Under the pieces are notes generated by a model, which made no database searches, was not told the origin of the DNA, and saw only the letters and a list, made by a program, of their open reading frames with translations. Positions 33,557 to 45,241 of a stretch of DNA of 64,000 nucleotides are shown here, one piece after another. A program made the translations under genes and the position numbers. Source of the DNA: Druceiella hillmani (Eukaryota > Arthropoda > Insecta > Lepidoptera > Hepialidae). The DNA is taken from positions 26,640,001-26,704,000 of the forward strand of contig JAYKKI010000029.1 in assembly GCA_039881145.1 (NCBI GenBank). The letters are read 5' to 3'. Position 1 is the stretch's first letter, and each line of letters begins with the position of its first letter.

Positions 33557-33665
33557 TTAAAGAAATTAAAGAAAGTAGAAATAATACCACATCACGTAGT
33601 TTCATTTAATTGTGAATAATGAATTTCTACAAAATTAACGCCAAATATATTTAGTATAAGAAATT

Positions 33666-34262
33666 TTAAACCCTAGTCCAGCCAAGGTGTTACTCTAGTA
33701 CCGAGTATATGGCTAGTACCGAGTATTTTTTAACGAGTCAATTGCTTAAAAATGTAGTAAAATAAAATTAATGCGTTTAATACGAGATACAAATACGAAA
33801 TGAACTAATTATGTTATATCGCGTGTTATAAAACGTAATGGTTTACGTAAGAGGAATATCAAGCTGTGAATACTTTGTGCTTTGCCATATCTTTTATAAA
33901 AAAAGAAACTTCATTCATCTGTTAAGAGCAACCGCTGAAATTAAAACTAAGGCACAAAGGTTCACAGGTAAAAATATGAACTATATATGTACGAAGTTAT
34001 AAGATCCCTTCTTTTAAATCTTTATAATTTGGATCTAGAACGGAAGAGTTTATGAGTAAAATATAGCTCGATTCATATCAAAGATATACACACTGCACTA
34101 TCAGATTCATACGAGATATATATAGATGTGTGCACACACACACACGCACACTCTCTCACACACACACACATTAAAAAAAACACACATATATAAACATTAA
34201 GTCTGAAGATTATAATATACGTAAAGCTATCTCTAGTAATTTTAGAAATAAACTTTTTTCAC
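33666..34262. other. spacer with CA microsatellite
   Basis: ctagtaccgagtat is duplicated at 33695 and 33713. An impure CA/CT tract lies at 34130-34192. No gene was seen. Confidence 0.6.
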
Positions 34263-35758
34263 ATATCGTTAGCTTAGAGTGTAAACCTGCTAATGCCGGA
34301 TTAGGCAACTTTACAGGAGAAAAAAAAACATTCTAAAAAAATGTAAATTAGTTTAATATAGTATTTATTTTTTTCATTCCTTATAATATAAAATAAAAAA
34401 AAGTTACAAAATTCATTATTTACTGATTTATGAACACTTTTGTGACTAAGCAGGTTTTCGTAATCAAGTAAAGTTTTTGATAACGGACTTAACAGTTCTT
34501 CATATAATTTTTTTTATTAAAAATAAAAATAATATTCCTCTCGTTAATCTATTCCTCTTTTAACATTAAACAACTTAAAATTATATATTTAATGTATCCA
34601 AATTCAATATTTTTATCACATAGATTAGAGACACATTTTTCAGTGTCTATGTATTAAGGACTTTAATATTAAATGCACATACTATAATAGGTTCTCTTAA
34701 TTAAAAAAATAAAGTAAAAATTCTCTCAAAACTAACAAAAAATATTCTTCTAGTCTTTTATACTCATCATACTCATCATGTGGTGCTCATCAGTTTTTGT
34801 AATTAATCAAGTTGGATAAGTACGAGTTTGAAGGTAAAAGGGAAAAGACCTTATTTTCTTTGAATTGAACTTCTTGTTTCACGTTGAGAGCAACAATGTT
34901 ATTATTTATGTTTAAGGTTATCTTGGTATTAAAAAATGTCAAAATATTGTTAGTTGCGAGCAAAATAGAAATATAATCACATGTTACCTTGTTTGAGATG
35001 GACGGTAAGAGACGTTTCCAATCAATAGGGTTAGTGTATCTTATATCTTTAGCATTAAACATATTTAAGTTAAAATCATCAGATACCGTTTCTGATAAAT
35101 TTCTGTGTTCAATTTCAATATTTTGCACAACAGACCATTTTTCTGGAATTGGTGTCTTAGATGGTCCAAGATTTTTCCAAGATTTTTGGCCTCGCCAAAC
35201 CTTTTTGAAGACATCTAAAAATAAAGGAAAAATTAATGAATTGTAAATATAATAAATAATAATTTAAATCTTAATTTAAACATAAAATTTAAATATCAAA
35301 ACATAAACTACACTCGAACACGAATATCATGTCCAAATATAAAAATATATTTCCTAAACCAAGTATATATATTAAATATAATATGATAGCTAGATAGGGG
35401 AGATATTAATTAAAACACTAATACTTTGCTAAAAAGTTGATCATTAATAACAATACATAATACCTGCTAAGATAACAATAGAAATACATACCTCTGCAAT
35501 ATTCAAATTATAAAAACCTCTATTTGCACTAGTAACACTGGACTATATAATTATTCGCAAGAGCACACGTGCCGGTATCGAAAACTTGAACTATTGAAGT
35601 GATGGATTTGACAGTTTTACTCATCACACATCAATTTAAAATCAAAATTGACAGTAGCTGTTTGTCCTAGATTGTGTATTTCCTTTTTCTCTTTCGAAGG
35701 CAAAGCAAAACGTATTAACAGTGAAAATTAGCAGGTTTACACTCTAAGCCGACGATAT
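34263..35758 (-). mobile_element. 1.5-kb TIR element with one unknown gene
   Basis: Terminal inverted repeats at 34263-34294 and 35727-35758 match over 30 of 32 positions, including a perfect 23-bp block (34272-34294 against 35727-35749) that contains ttagagtgtaaacctgct. TA occurs just inside the outermost AT at each end (34264-34265 and 35756-35757), which is compatible with a TA target duplication, but no longer duplication is seen. The interior is AT-rich and contains one minus-strand exon-like frame (34790-35214) and a GC-richer possible promoter side at 35540-35700. The superfamily is unknown. It could also be a non-autonomous element that captured a host gene piece. Confidence 0.65.
34790..35214 (-). 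CDS. terminal exon of unknown protein inside the TIR element
   Basis: A frame of about 141 codons starts right after a good splice acceptor (tttcctttatttttag, minus strand) and ends with TGA at 34790-34792. It opens DVFKKVWRGQKSWKNLGPSK, continues TPIPEKWSVVQNIEIEHRNL and ends LSNLINYKN. No ATG lies near the acceptor, so an upstream exon is expected but was not found. There is no zinc finger, DDE motif or transmembrane segment. Balanced residue use at the start argues for real coding. The last third is AT-driven and rich in N, I and L. I do not recognise the family. It may be the element's own protein or a captured exon. Confidence 0.35.
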
Positions 35759-38364
35759 ATAAATGCACTTAGTGTTGAAAAAACTACCGTATCTTTTTTT
35801 CTAGTAGGTCGATTTCGACGAAACAACAAGCCTATATGTTAACACCAGTCTAACAAAAGACACCTTTACCCATCAAATCTTTTTGGTGGCTCTTGCATAA
35901 TGCGCAAAGATTAAACATGCTCAGAGACAAAAATGCCAAAAAGTATATTACTTTTTTCGTATCCCTCTTTTACTCCCCTTTTCATAAATATCTTCAATGA
36001 AGAATAATATAATTCTATATTTTTATTATGTGTATAAATTTTTGATTTATTTGTTTGTCCTGTAATCGATCTAGCAAGATGTGATCTTATTTTGCTGGAG
36101 AGAAAATCACGCGAATAGGTTACGTACAAATATAGAAGACATAAATCTAACGGATATTAAGCACTTTATCTTGAAATTAATGGACGTACTAATTTTCTAT
36201 ATATTTGCTAATTTTACTATCCAATAATAACAAATTCATTGCTCCCGAGTAATGATAAAATTAAAACATAAATACATATAATATCAACCTAAAAAATATG
36301 ATTGCACTTACGCAAATCTTCATCAGAACTTTGCAAAAGCCGTAGTAAATAATCGTTTGTGTTATGTCGTTTATTTTAAATTAAAATAATATCACAATCG
36401 GCGCAGAGCTAGCAAAATAAAAACAATTGGACGGATTTATCTGTCATCGGCGTCAGGGCCTATTATCAGGCGAATGAACAGACGTAAATATATTGGTTAG
36501 CGGACGGATGAATCAGCTTCTAGGCTTATAAGTGTCTTTTGATCCAGTATTTAGAGATGTATATTAAATTAACCAATTTGAAAAAATAAATAAATCAACC
36601 AATTAAATCAACAAATACACATTTATTGACAGTTTTGTTTATTCGATGAAAGCTGATGTCAAATTGAATAATCATAGTTTATTAATTAAAATTTAAATTC
36701 AAATTTTGATTATTAAACATTAAGAGTTTTGTAATGTTAATAGTTGGGTGCGTTACATATATTTTAGTTTACCCATGGAATTGCATCCTTACAATTGCTG
36801 TATTTACCGTATTATAATATTTCCTAGAAATTAATTAGAATCGTTTTAAAATTATGATAAATAAATTAATATACCATTACTTCCTTTAGTCACTCGGTTA
36901 TTTCTCTCGTAGGTGTGACCAGCGAGCAATACATGACAGTAATTGCGCTCGCGAATGCCTTTTTAGTGCGAATTAATGTCTTCACGATCTCCGGAGTGTA
37001 AGAAATAATTTACAGTTAATTAAATAATCGATGAATGTTTTAACACGTTTATTGGAAACTGAACATAAGGTTTCGTTATATTTAATGCTTTATCTTGGAA
37101 TCATATTTGACTAACTTACTATTTCTGTATATTGTCTCTTGTTTGCCGTATTAAAATTCAGAAAAGCAGTGACATGTTAGGTTCATATGAAAAACTAATT
37201 CACAAAAGTTTAAACCAATTCGTTCGCAAGTTATCCATGTCTAATACTATTTAAACTACTAAAGCGGAAATAGTCTCAATCGATAAAGTCAACTTAGAGT
37301 ATCACTACGGATATATCATCGCCGCGCCCAAGTACAGGCTTTTGTCAATGCGATACTTACAGACTGTCGTTTTTAACAAATTTTGGAAAGAGCATCGGTT
37401 TTATTTTACTGTGTGTGCCATAGATTAGTTTATTTTATTTATATTTTAGTTATTAAATGAAGCAATTGGTTTTATTTCATAATAACGTAATACTATTTTC
37501 AAGTTATAAATGATGGGCGGAAATATCCGTCAATGGAGTCATGGCCATTTTTTCATATTACAGATATATCCCTCGTTGGCGGTCAATGACATATTCAAGT
37601 CAAAATCATTTTATTTACCTAACATTATTAACCAGGTATACGATACAACGTTCGCAGCATGAAGTGAGATAGGGGTGGTGACAAAACAACTTCGACCTGA
37701 AGATAGAAATATTTTCGAGATGTATGAAAGCCAGGTTGACAAATGTTTACTTTCAATATGTGCTGGAAAAGTGAAATCAATATGGAAACTTTACCAAGTT
37801 CTAAATTTATTAAACTGTGCAATATAAATGCACACTGGATTCAAAAATGTATCTGTTAATAATACTCGTTTGAAAAATCGGAACGCCATTTGGATTTTAT
37901 GAATTAAGTGTGTGTAATGTTACTGTGAGTAAATGAACTCTGCATTTATTTTAGAAAAAAATATCTCAAACATAAATAGAACACGCACTACGTGGATTCC
38001 GTACACATTTAGAAACTTACAATATTTTAAGTGTACATAGTTATTCTGTTACTAAACTATTTACAAATATTAATTTTTCATATCTATCAGCTATAATTGC
38101 TAATATAGTCTCCTTTGAAGTTCAGTTTTGATTAAGGGGGAGGTATAACCAAAATTAATTGCCAGAATATCAGCAATGATCTTTTGATTAGTAGGGTTAA
38201 ATCAGAAAGTGTTCAGGAGGGTCGATCGAAAAGTTCCATTACTGAAAAAGGGACACACAGAAACACGGTAAATGTTCATTAGGAAATATGAACATTGATC
38301 CAACGACAAAAAAGATGATATATGTGTGTATTAGACGTATTTATATGTACACACGCGCACGCAC
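35759..38364. other. AT-rich spacer
   Basis: No gene recognised. A unique GC-richer patch at 36895-36995 (ctctcgtaggtgtgaccagc, attgcgctcgcgaatgcc) could be a conserved noncoding element. A smaller one lies at 37310-37365. Confidence 0.5.
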
Positions 38365-38370
38365 GCACAA
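38345..38370 (+). repeat. short CACG-rich microsatellite
   Basis: tgtacacacgcgcacgcacgcaca. It replaces the 3' continuation of the adjacent LINE fragment. Confidence 0.8.
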
Positions 38371-38605
38371 TATACATATGGTATTTGTGTATTGATAAAT
38401 TTAACTGGAGTACTTTGTGTTATTTTATTAGTAATGTTGATATGGACGGATTTAGTCTCGTTCAGCTTGGTTTCCCAATTTTTGGTGCATTCATGAATTT
38501 GAATTACTGTTCCGTGGAATTTAATAGTCGCCCGTTCCCGAGTGTTTCCTACTACTAGAATGGGAGTGTCGTCCACAGTGGTGGCAGTAGTATGATTTTA
38601 TATTA
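38371..38605 (-). pseudogene. jockey-clade reverse transcriptase fragment
   Basis: Minus-strand translation gives TTATTVDDTPILVVGNT, then CTKNWETKLNETKSVHIN and PVKFINTQIPY. This is the catalytic palm of jockey-like LINE reverse transcriptases: TTIATFADDTAIL with the FADD box, then W..K..LNETKS.HI.FT, then I.....IP. The enzyme copies the LINE RNA into DNA at the target nick. Here the box reads VDD, so the two aspartates remain but the aromatic residue before them is changed. Only about 75 residues survive. The upstream frame is closed by a stop at about 38605. The downstream side runs straight into a CACG microsatellite where YLG would be expected. It is a dead fragment. Confidence 0.75.
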
Positions 38606-40209
38606 CAAGAATGTCACTGCATCATTCTATCGTTGTGCAAACTCGCCTAAAATCAATACTCAATGAATATATTGAGAAAGTAGATAGTTTAAGCTTCAAA
38701 CTATAAACCTAATGATTGAAAGTGGGATAGTCATGTTTGAATTGTAGAGAAGAATTTCAAAAATTTTTATTTAAAATTGTCAGCTACAATTGAAGGGTAA
38801 TTTTAAATTATTTTTGTGACAAAACTACCGTAGATAAATCAATTATATTTAAAATTGAAATAGTACAAAACTTTATGATTGAGATCCATTTTTGAAAATT
38901 CTAACACTTAATAGTAATTCCTTTCCTGCGAGCTTGCAAAATGCAAATGTGATGTTTGAATTTAATACCTCTTTTATATACTTCTTTTTTGAGACTCCTT
39001 TAACCATTCCTGATTAGGATTAATAAGTACATTTTCATGATTCCCGATTGGCCTAAATAAAATAGTAATAAGGAAATTAGGTCTATCTAGTAGTAACTTT
39101 CGCGTGTCTAAATCGCGGAGACGGTCCACTGTGCGCCGCGCATTTCATATCAACATAGCGAAAGTATGCTACACAACTTACACTAAACTACATTTACGCC
39201 AAATTTATGATTATGTGTTTATATGAGTTTTATAAAATCAGCATTACTTAGACTAAAACAGGAACTGGACCCCTAAAATTCCTTATAATAAGGGATCGAA
39301 GACATGAGCTAGCTCTTTATTCAAAGACACGAAGAAACAGTTTTTTTTTTGAGAAAGTTCTTTAGAACCGGTATTATTTGAGCCTGCAACCCCTTTAATA
39401 TTTGTTTTACACCAAGTAATAAATAACAAAAAAATTCAATAAATTAAAGACAATGGCTAAAGTCAATTATAAAAAATGGCCAAAAAGTAATTAAAAAAAA
39501 CCAAACCTGAGATGCAAAGGAAACTTAATAAAAATAATATGGATATATAAAGAAAGAAAAAAACTACAACTATGTAAGTGAAAACAATACGTATTAAAAA
39601 AGAAGATGTAATACACGATGAGAGACAATAAAAAACAATCTGAACTACGTATAAAGCTGGATTGAAACTGTGATCCAGTACAAATGATTGCACGTAATAT
39701 CGCCTGTCTAATAATACAACAAGGCAAAGTATTGTAACAATCTTTCCAAACAAACAATAGGAACCCACGCGTCGCAGGCGTGGAATTTAATCAACAAAGC
39801 TGAGTAAACAATAATAAAATTTAAAAAATGTTATTTTATTAACTTTCTTCCTATTATATTAGACATACATTTTATGTACCTCTGGTATATCCAACGACGT
39901 ATATGAATCCCTATTGTTGGAATCACTGTACGAATTCCTGTATTGACGTCACGTATGAATCCCCACAGTAAAAGCAGTATCAGTCTGTTTATTTTTATTT
40001 CACTCTTAAACGGCCCGATTTGAATAAAATTTTGCCTATAAACACCATCATTTCATCACCATCGATCAGGTATTGTCTATTAAAAAATAGACTATATTAA
40101 GTTTTTTTACGGGAGCAGAAAAGTGAAAATATTATGCTCGCTCTAAAAATATTGAATCAATTTAATTTATGGAAGTTAATATTGTAAATACTGGGTTAAT
40201 TATTGCATG
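38606..40209. other. AT-rich spacer, unassigned
   Basis: A minus-strand stretch at 39463-39780 carries two overlapping frames rich in F, L, I and S. It starts beside tgggttcctattgtttg and may be LINE 3' debris, but nothing is recognisable. The rest is AT-rich. Confidence 0.4.
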
Positions 40210-40426
40210 GCATTTTAGTCCACACTACTATCGTATAACTCGCGCGGGGTACTTGTTTGCATCACACAAATATTAGTCAGGTTTGGCAAATTATGTACAA
40301 AATAATACTTACCTAATAATTACGTAACTGACCTAATTATAATCTACAACCGCGTCTTGGGAACCAAATTTTCTTTTCTTTTTTCTTTGAATTTTTAGCG
40401 AGCGAAGCCGTGGGTACAAGCTAATT
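40210..40426 (+). repeat. retroposon tail, agcgagcgaagccgtggg type
   Basis: The segment ends atttttagcgagcgaagccg-tgggtacaagctaat at 40392-40424. This matches a tail widely seen at the end of insect interspersed repeats (GAGCGAAGCCGCGGG...AGCTAGT). The upstream part has unique-looking sequence with gaaccaaattttc. Family not determined. Confidence 0.45.
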
Positions 40427-42774
40427 AGGCTACAATTGTAAATTATATTTCATACTAAAGTTATTCAGTAGATATGATTTGCGGACCTGACAGGAGAGAG
40501 AGAGAAAACTTGATCTACGATTAAAACAAATGACATATTTTTTTCTTTTGTCGTCTTAATTAATATTATTAGTTCAGTTATAGGATTTTACAAAAAATAT
40601 TTCAGGAAAGTTGAATTTTTGAGAAGGCTTTTATTTTAATGTCCTGTTATCTCAGCAAGTATTGATTTTTCGGATAAAGTGTTTATTATAAAAACTAAAG
40701 ATCACAAAATTCTCTAAAAAATGTTCCAAATTCTTTTTTGGCACAACTATTCGTTTCGAAGATATATCTAATCAGAAATTAAGTCCGAGGAAAAAATACT
40801 TTTTATATCAGTATCAGTAATAAAGTATTAAAAAAGAGAGAATACGAAACAAACGATATGATCTATACCCATTTAGAGCCATAAAAATGACCACAATAAC
40901 TCATTTACTAGTGCTGTTACTCCCCAAATTTTGGGATATCGATTAATTTCCATACGCTCTCTTGGGTTAGATAATAAAATAATACGACTTCTCTAGAGTT
41001 AGATAACAAAACAACTATTTGAGGTTATTTAAGTATTAGATGAATACTTGCAGCTACAAAGTGAGCTCACCCCACTTTGCTACACGTAGACCGTTATTTC
41101 CTTGACGTCGCAGTACCATCGTAAATAGCTAAGTTTAATTTTCGGACCTTCTAATCTTAAAGAAAAAATCTTTTAACATTATTTTAGAATAATAATATTG
41201 CGGCGGATCGAAATAAATAGTCTCCTATAGTTAGTAAATAAAAAAAATCTTTCCCATTTCTCAATCTTCTATTATATGCTTCTACTCTATTCAATCTTCT
41301 ATTATGCGTAGCATCAAGTTTAAATGAAATTATGAAATCCATTTATAAAATAGTTTTATTAAAATTTAAAAATTATATCAAAAAACAAGTGTGATAATGT
41401 AATGGCTTTCAAGATAAATGTTATAATATCAATAATAATATTTTTTCAAAAATAAATAAAAAGAAAATATCATCGGAATTTATTTATTCTCAAAAAGCAT
41501 CCTTCTAATAAACAAAGTGCGATCTGATACTATTTCAGTGGATTTTTACGATAATAAAAAAACATTACTTCTAAATAAATTATTACTATAATTTTCGTTA
41601 GTGAAATATTAGGATTACTGCCATAATTAAGGTTCCCCAAGTTGACAATTTTGAAACACTGAAAAATAAAGATATTCAAACATAAACAATGGTAAACGGA
41701 GATGGTGTCCTCCTTTTTTGGGATCATCATTTAAGTTTCGATTTATCATTATTTCAATTTGTTTTGTTATGTACATAACTGGTTTGGAAAAAAAGATAAT
41801 CCGCCTCTGAATTTGTACTTGATTAACGAAGTTGGGAAGTCGTAACGGGTACACGATATTAGCCCTATGTAAATTTAAACATTTCATTGTTTTGGATAAT
41901 TTTTGATCTACAGACTGGCTATATATATTATGAATTATCCGAGTACGCGCTTAAGTTGTTAATACTGAGCAAACATAACAAATTATCTACGTATTTACAG
42001 CATCCTTGCTACCAACTATGGCTGAACTAGGGTAGTTTTATTAATGGAATCCTCAGGCTACTTCTACTTAAACAAATTAAAATATGTTTATCTTAAAACG
42101 CAATGCAGTACTCTTTACCATGATTCCTTTATTATTATCGCATTAATAATCTTTTTTATATGACTTTTAACTGTAGAACAGTTAGATTGTTATTATATTC
42201 ACCTCTAGTTCGGACTGTAGAAAAAAGATCGAAATGGTCGTAACTAATTTTGTAAACAGCGAAATATAGTAAAAACTTTCGCTTATTTACAAGGAACGAA
42301 TGAACTCGAGTGCACTTTTCACACCGATAACAAATCCAATAATTCGGTTTTCATTTGTGATTTTATTACTAGCTTTCCAGGAAGAGATTTTAAATGCTTT
42401 AAATATTTTGTAGCATCCTCAAAAAATTTCTTTAACTTTTCTATGACATTTTTGATCTAACCGGTGGCATATCCGTATAAGCGAGACCTCAGTTGAAGTA
42501 GAAGTGATAAATGCCTTAAAGACGTTGAAATATGTGTCGGAGTATCGTGTAATAGTTGCCAAGTGTCATGAGTGGTTTGAATTATTTCATTAGATACAAT
42601 ATATTTTACATTGGTTGACATTAGTTAAATTATATATTTTTATTGGTTTTACTTGATAAGCTTGCGATAAATTAATTGTAGCCATGAATATTAAGAGAGC
42701 GATAAAACAATTTATTAATTAATTTTCATCGTTTGTATTAATACAGGTACACTGTTCCCAAACCTTCCACCAGG
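40427..42774. other. AT-rich spacer
   Basis: No gene recognised. Overlapping minus frames at 41530-41887 and a 37-codon minus frame near 42300-42420 (FFEDATKYLKHLKSLPGK) are mildly coding-like but unassigned. Confidence 0.45.
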
Positions 42775-44020
42775 GTTGTATCAGGGCCCCTCCTGGGACC
42801 CGTAACGACCCACCTCATATAAAAGAGGGGACCTTTGAAAGTCCCCTAATAGTGTCCCGTATCTACAGTCTTAGTGCTTCCACCCAACATGGTTAGAGTC
42901 TGTCCCTTCTCAATTAACCATTTAGAATCTCCATTTTTTCAAGAACACTCTAAATGACTCAAAGATCAGTCCATTCTCAACCAAGTCTCGGTGACTAAAG
43001 ATACCACGTTCTAAGTTTCCGCGTGATTCTAAGTTAATATTTAGACGCATGTTCTCTAACAAAACTTTATGCGCATCATCGTGCTTACTGCAGTGGAATA
43101 AAATGTGACTCATGTCCTGCATCTCAGATCCACAGGTACATACCGGGCTATCTCGAAGAGTAAATCTATGTAATACGGCACGAAATGCACCATTATCCGT
43201 TAAAAATTTTGAAGTGAAATAATCAGAGACGAGCCAATTTTTACTTAGCCGCTCAGACACACCGGGAAAAACAACCTGGTTGTTTCCCCTTTCGAATCGG
43301 GCAAAGACCACCTGGACAGCCAATGAGCAACGACGATCTCTGAAATACGTCTCTTTCTAGCAACAAGGGATTTATTAACCAAAAACTCAAAATTTAATGG
43401 ACCCGCAACTAAACTCTTATCTCGAGCCAAGATGAAGTTCACCACTCGTTGCGCAATCACGAGGTCAGCAGGCAGGAGACTCGCCAAAACCGGCAGCACA
43501 CCCGTTGAACAAGTTCTGTAAGTTTTAAGTGGCGCACGATGCGATCTCAGCACCACCCGTCTAACTTGCTGAACCTCGACGTACTACAGAGCCTACACCG
43601 ATAGCGCATAGGCCAATATACCAAGGTATATTGCCGTATACATCAGTTTGAAGGTAGAGTAGAGTGAATGGTTGAATACATCAGGCGGCAGAGTGAATGG
43701 CTAAATACATCAGGCGGCACCAGCAAGCCGGGCCATGGCATGAGAGACGACACCAGCCATCTCCCCGATGTACCGCACCTGTGGTAGAAAGCTCCGTCGC
43801 GCATCGAGGACCATGCCCAAGTAGGTAACTTGATCCCGCACATCGATCCTAGCACCAGCCATAAACACAGACGGCTCTCTCGCTAGCCTGCCCTTGAAGA
43901 GGATAGCCTCGGATTTTATGGGGCGAAGCAAAGCTTGTTCTTAGTGCCACAGTCATGTAGCTTGGCGAGGGAGTTCGCCGTTCGATTCTCTATTTCTCTT
44001 CGACTCGCTCCTCCAAATAA
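42775..44020 (-). pseudogene. R1-clade LINE, 5'-truncated and broken
   Basis: Minus-strand order: a reverse transcriptase stretch (43700-44015) with ENRTANSLAKLHDC, NKLCFAP, KSEAILFKGRLAREP and VTYLGMVLDARRSFLPQV; then LRSHRAPLKTYRTCSTGVLP and ALPADL-like PADLVIAQRVVNF (43245-43556); then the C-terminal region (42922-43323). These are the thumb and C-terminal parts of R1-type reverse transcriptase. There are at least three breaks: a stop after CFAP, one between MARLAGAA and the next block, and a shift near 43260. A local duplication of aatacatcaggcggca lies at 43676-43717. The upstream end meets an (AT)n tract; everything before the palm is missing. The 3' UTR (42775-42921) contains a 7-bp hairpin aggggac/gtcccct. 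Confidence 0.85.
42922..43323 (-). pseudogene. R1 LINE C-terminal domain with CCHC knuckle
   Basis: 133 residues remain open to the natural stop after KKWRF. It contains VSDYFTSKFLTDNGAFR and the zinc knuckle CTCGSEMQDMSHILFHC (C-x-C then H and C), typical of the C-terminus of R1-like elements and thought to help bind nucleic acid. The start is not a real ATG gene start: the frame enters from the preceding block by a frameshift near 43260. It is the best preserved part of the LINE. Confidence 0.8.
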
Positions 44021-44038
44021 TTATATATATATATATCT

Positions 44039-44097
<59 letters not shown>

Positions 44098-44110
44098 GTG
44101 TGTGTGTATA
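44021..44110. repeat. (AT)n + (TG)n microsatellite
   Basis: The AT tract is interrupted at 44037-44043 and ends in tgtgtgtg. It marks the truncated upstream end of the R1 LINE. Confidence 0.97.
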
Positions 44111-45241
44111 TAATTTTAGAGCTGTAACATCCAAAACAAATGGCATTCATACTGTTTATTCTTACTAGACCATCAATATCTGCAACACAGGCTGGACATA
44201 TTACTTTTCATAAAATGTTTTCTACAATTCGTTTTTATTTAAATTCGTTACTTCTAGTGGGTATGTAAATTAGTAATAGGCATTCAAATAAATGTTTGCA
44301 TACATTTTTCTTCATATATATGATCATCGCATAGCTAAAAACATATTAAAACTTAGAGAGCATTTTGTTTCTTCTCCTGACTTTCTTTACCTGACTGCCG
44401 CGCGCCAAGCATAGGGTATCAGTCCGCAGGTGTAGGTACATACGTAGATAGTCCACGTTACGTTAACCTTCCGTGTGTCCTTTAGGTTGTTGATGTCACA
44501 ATTTTCAATACCGTGGTGACTGGGAATCGCCACTTTGCCCAAAATGAAAATAAATATATGAAAAATTCATCAAGATGGATATAAAATTGAAGATCTTGAA
44601 GAAGAGATTTCAAAAATAAATAATATTTCGTATAAATAAATAGGATGTTTAATATAAGATATGTTTCAAAACTAGTCAGGCGATATTACTTCGAACTTAG
44701 CGTTGTGATAATTGGTAATGTTCGAATTAAAAATAGGGGTTTCAACTTTCTATTTTTAGTTAGCATTCCGAAATAAATGACGAGAAAATTGAGAAAAAAA
44801 TTGTTTAATTCCACCAAAGTATGGAAGACACACATGAAAGAGCTTTTGAAAGACCATTTAGGAAATATATCTTGTATCAGCATTTCCAATAATATCAGTA
44901 AATAAATTCAATAATTTGTCGGAAGCTATAATGAAGAGAAAAGATATTAAAAAATATTAATGTGCTGAATAAATTGGAGTCGTAACATGTGACAAAACTA
45001 GTTTTAAATTTGCTTTCTAAACTTTTACGTTATTTCCTGTTATCGGGAAAAACTTATTTTAAATGTTATTTGTTTCTTTTTATGAATATTTTGTATTTAT
45101 TTTGACATTTCTGCCAACTGCATTCAATTTTAAGCAAGCGTTTCGCGGAAAATTTCGTTTTCTTGATCAGAAATAAATTGGCTAGGCATAAATATGCATT
45201 TAGTCTCTGTCAAATTAAATTCTTCTACGTATTCACTTGCG
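44111..45241. other. spacer
   Basis: A unique GC-richer patch at 44385-44510 (gactgccgcgcgccaagcat) is unassigned. The rest is AT-rich, and the early integrase (before 45242) may be eroded here beyond recognition. Confidence 0.4.

Larger units (their letters stand above)
33364..33665 (+). mobile_element. hairpin element, copy 2 (with 12-bp TSDs)
   Basis: The body 33376-33653 (278 bp) is flanked by the exact direct repeat gtataagaaatt at 33364-33375 and 33654-33665. Arms of about 115 bp (33376-33490 and 33501-33617) are almost perfect reverse complements. They start cacaattaaatgaaactac and enclose about 10 nt. The tail (aatgaatttctacaaaatta, then cgccaaatatatt) follows the right arm. It matches copy 1 in the opposite orientation. 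Together the outer halves of the two copies form a 1-kb inverted repeat. It is non-autonomous. Confidence 0.88.

Noticed and set aside
34263..35758. TIRs of the P-like transposon
   Set aside because: They lie 13 kb away from the P-like gene and do not occur beside it.
38322..38558. Plus-strand 78-codon frame
   Set aside because: It is antisense to the jockey reverse transcriptase fragment.
39463..39768. 101-codon hydrophobic minus-strand frame resembling a membrane protein
   Set aside because: It is caused by T-rich sequence on the minus strand. A second frame overlaps it almost fully, and there is no homology signal.
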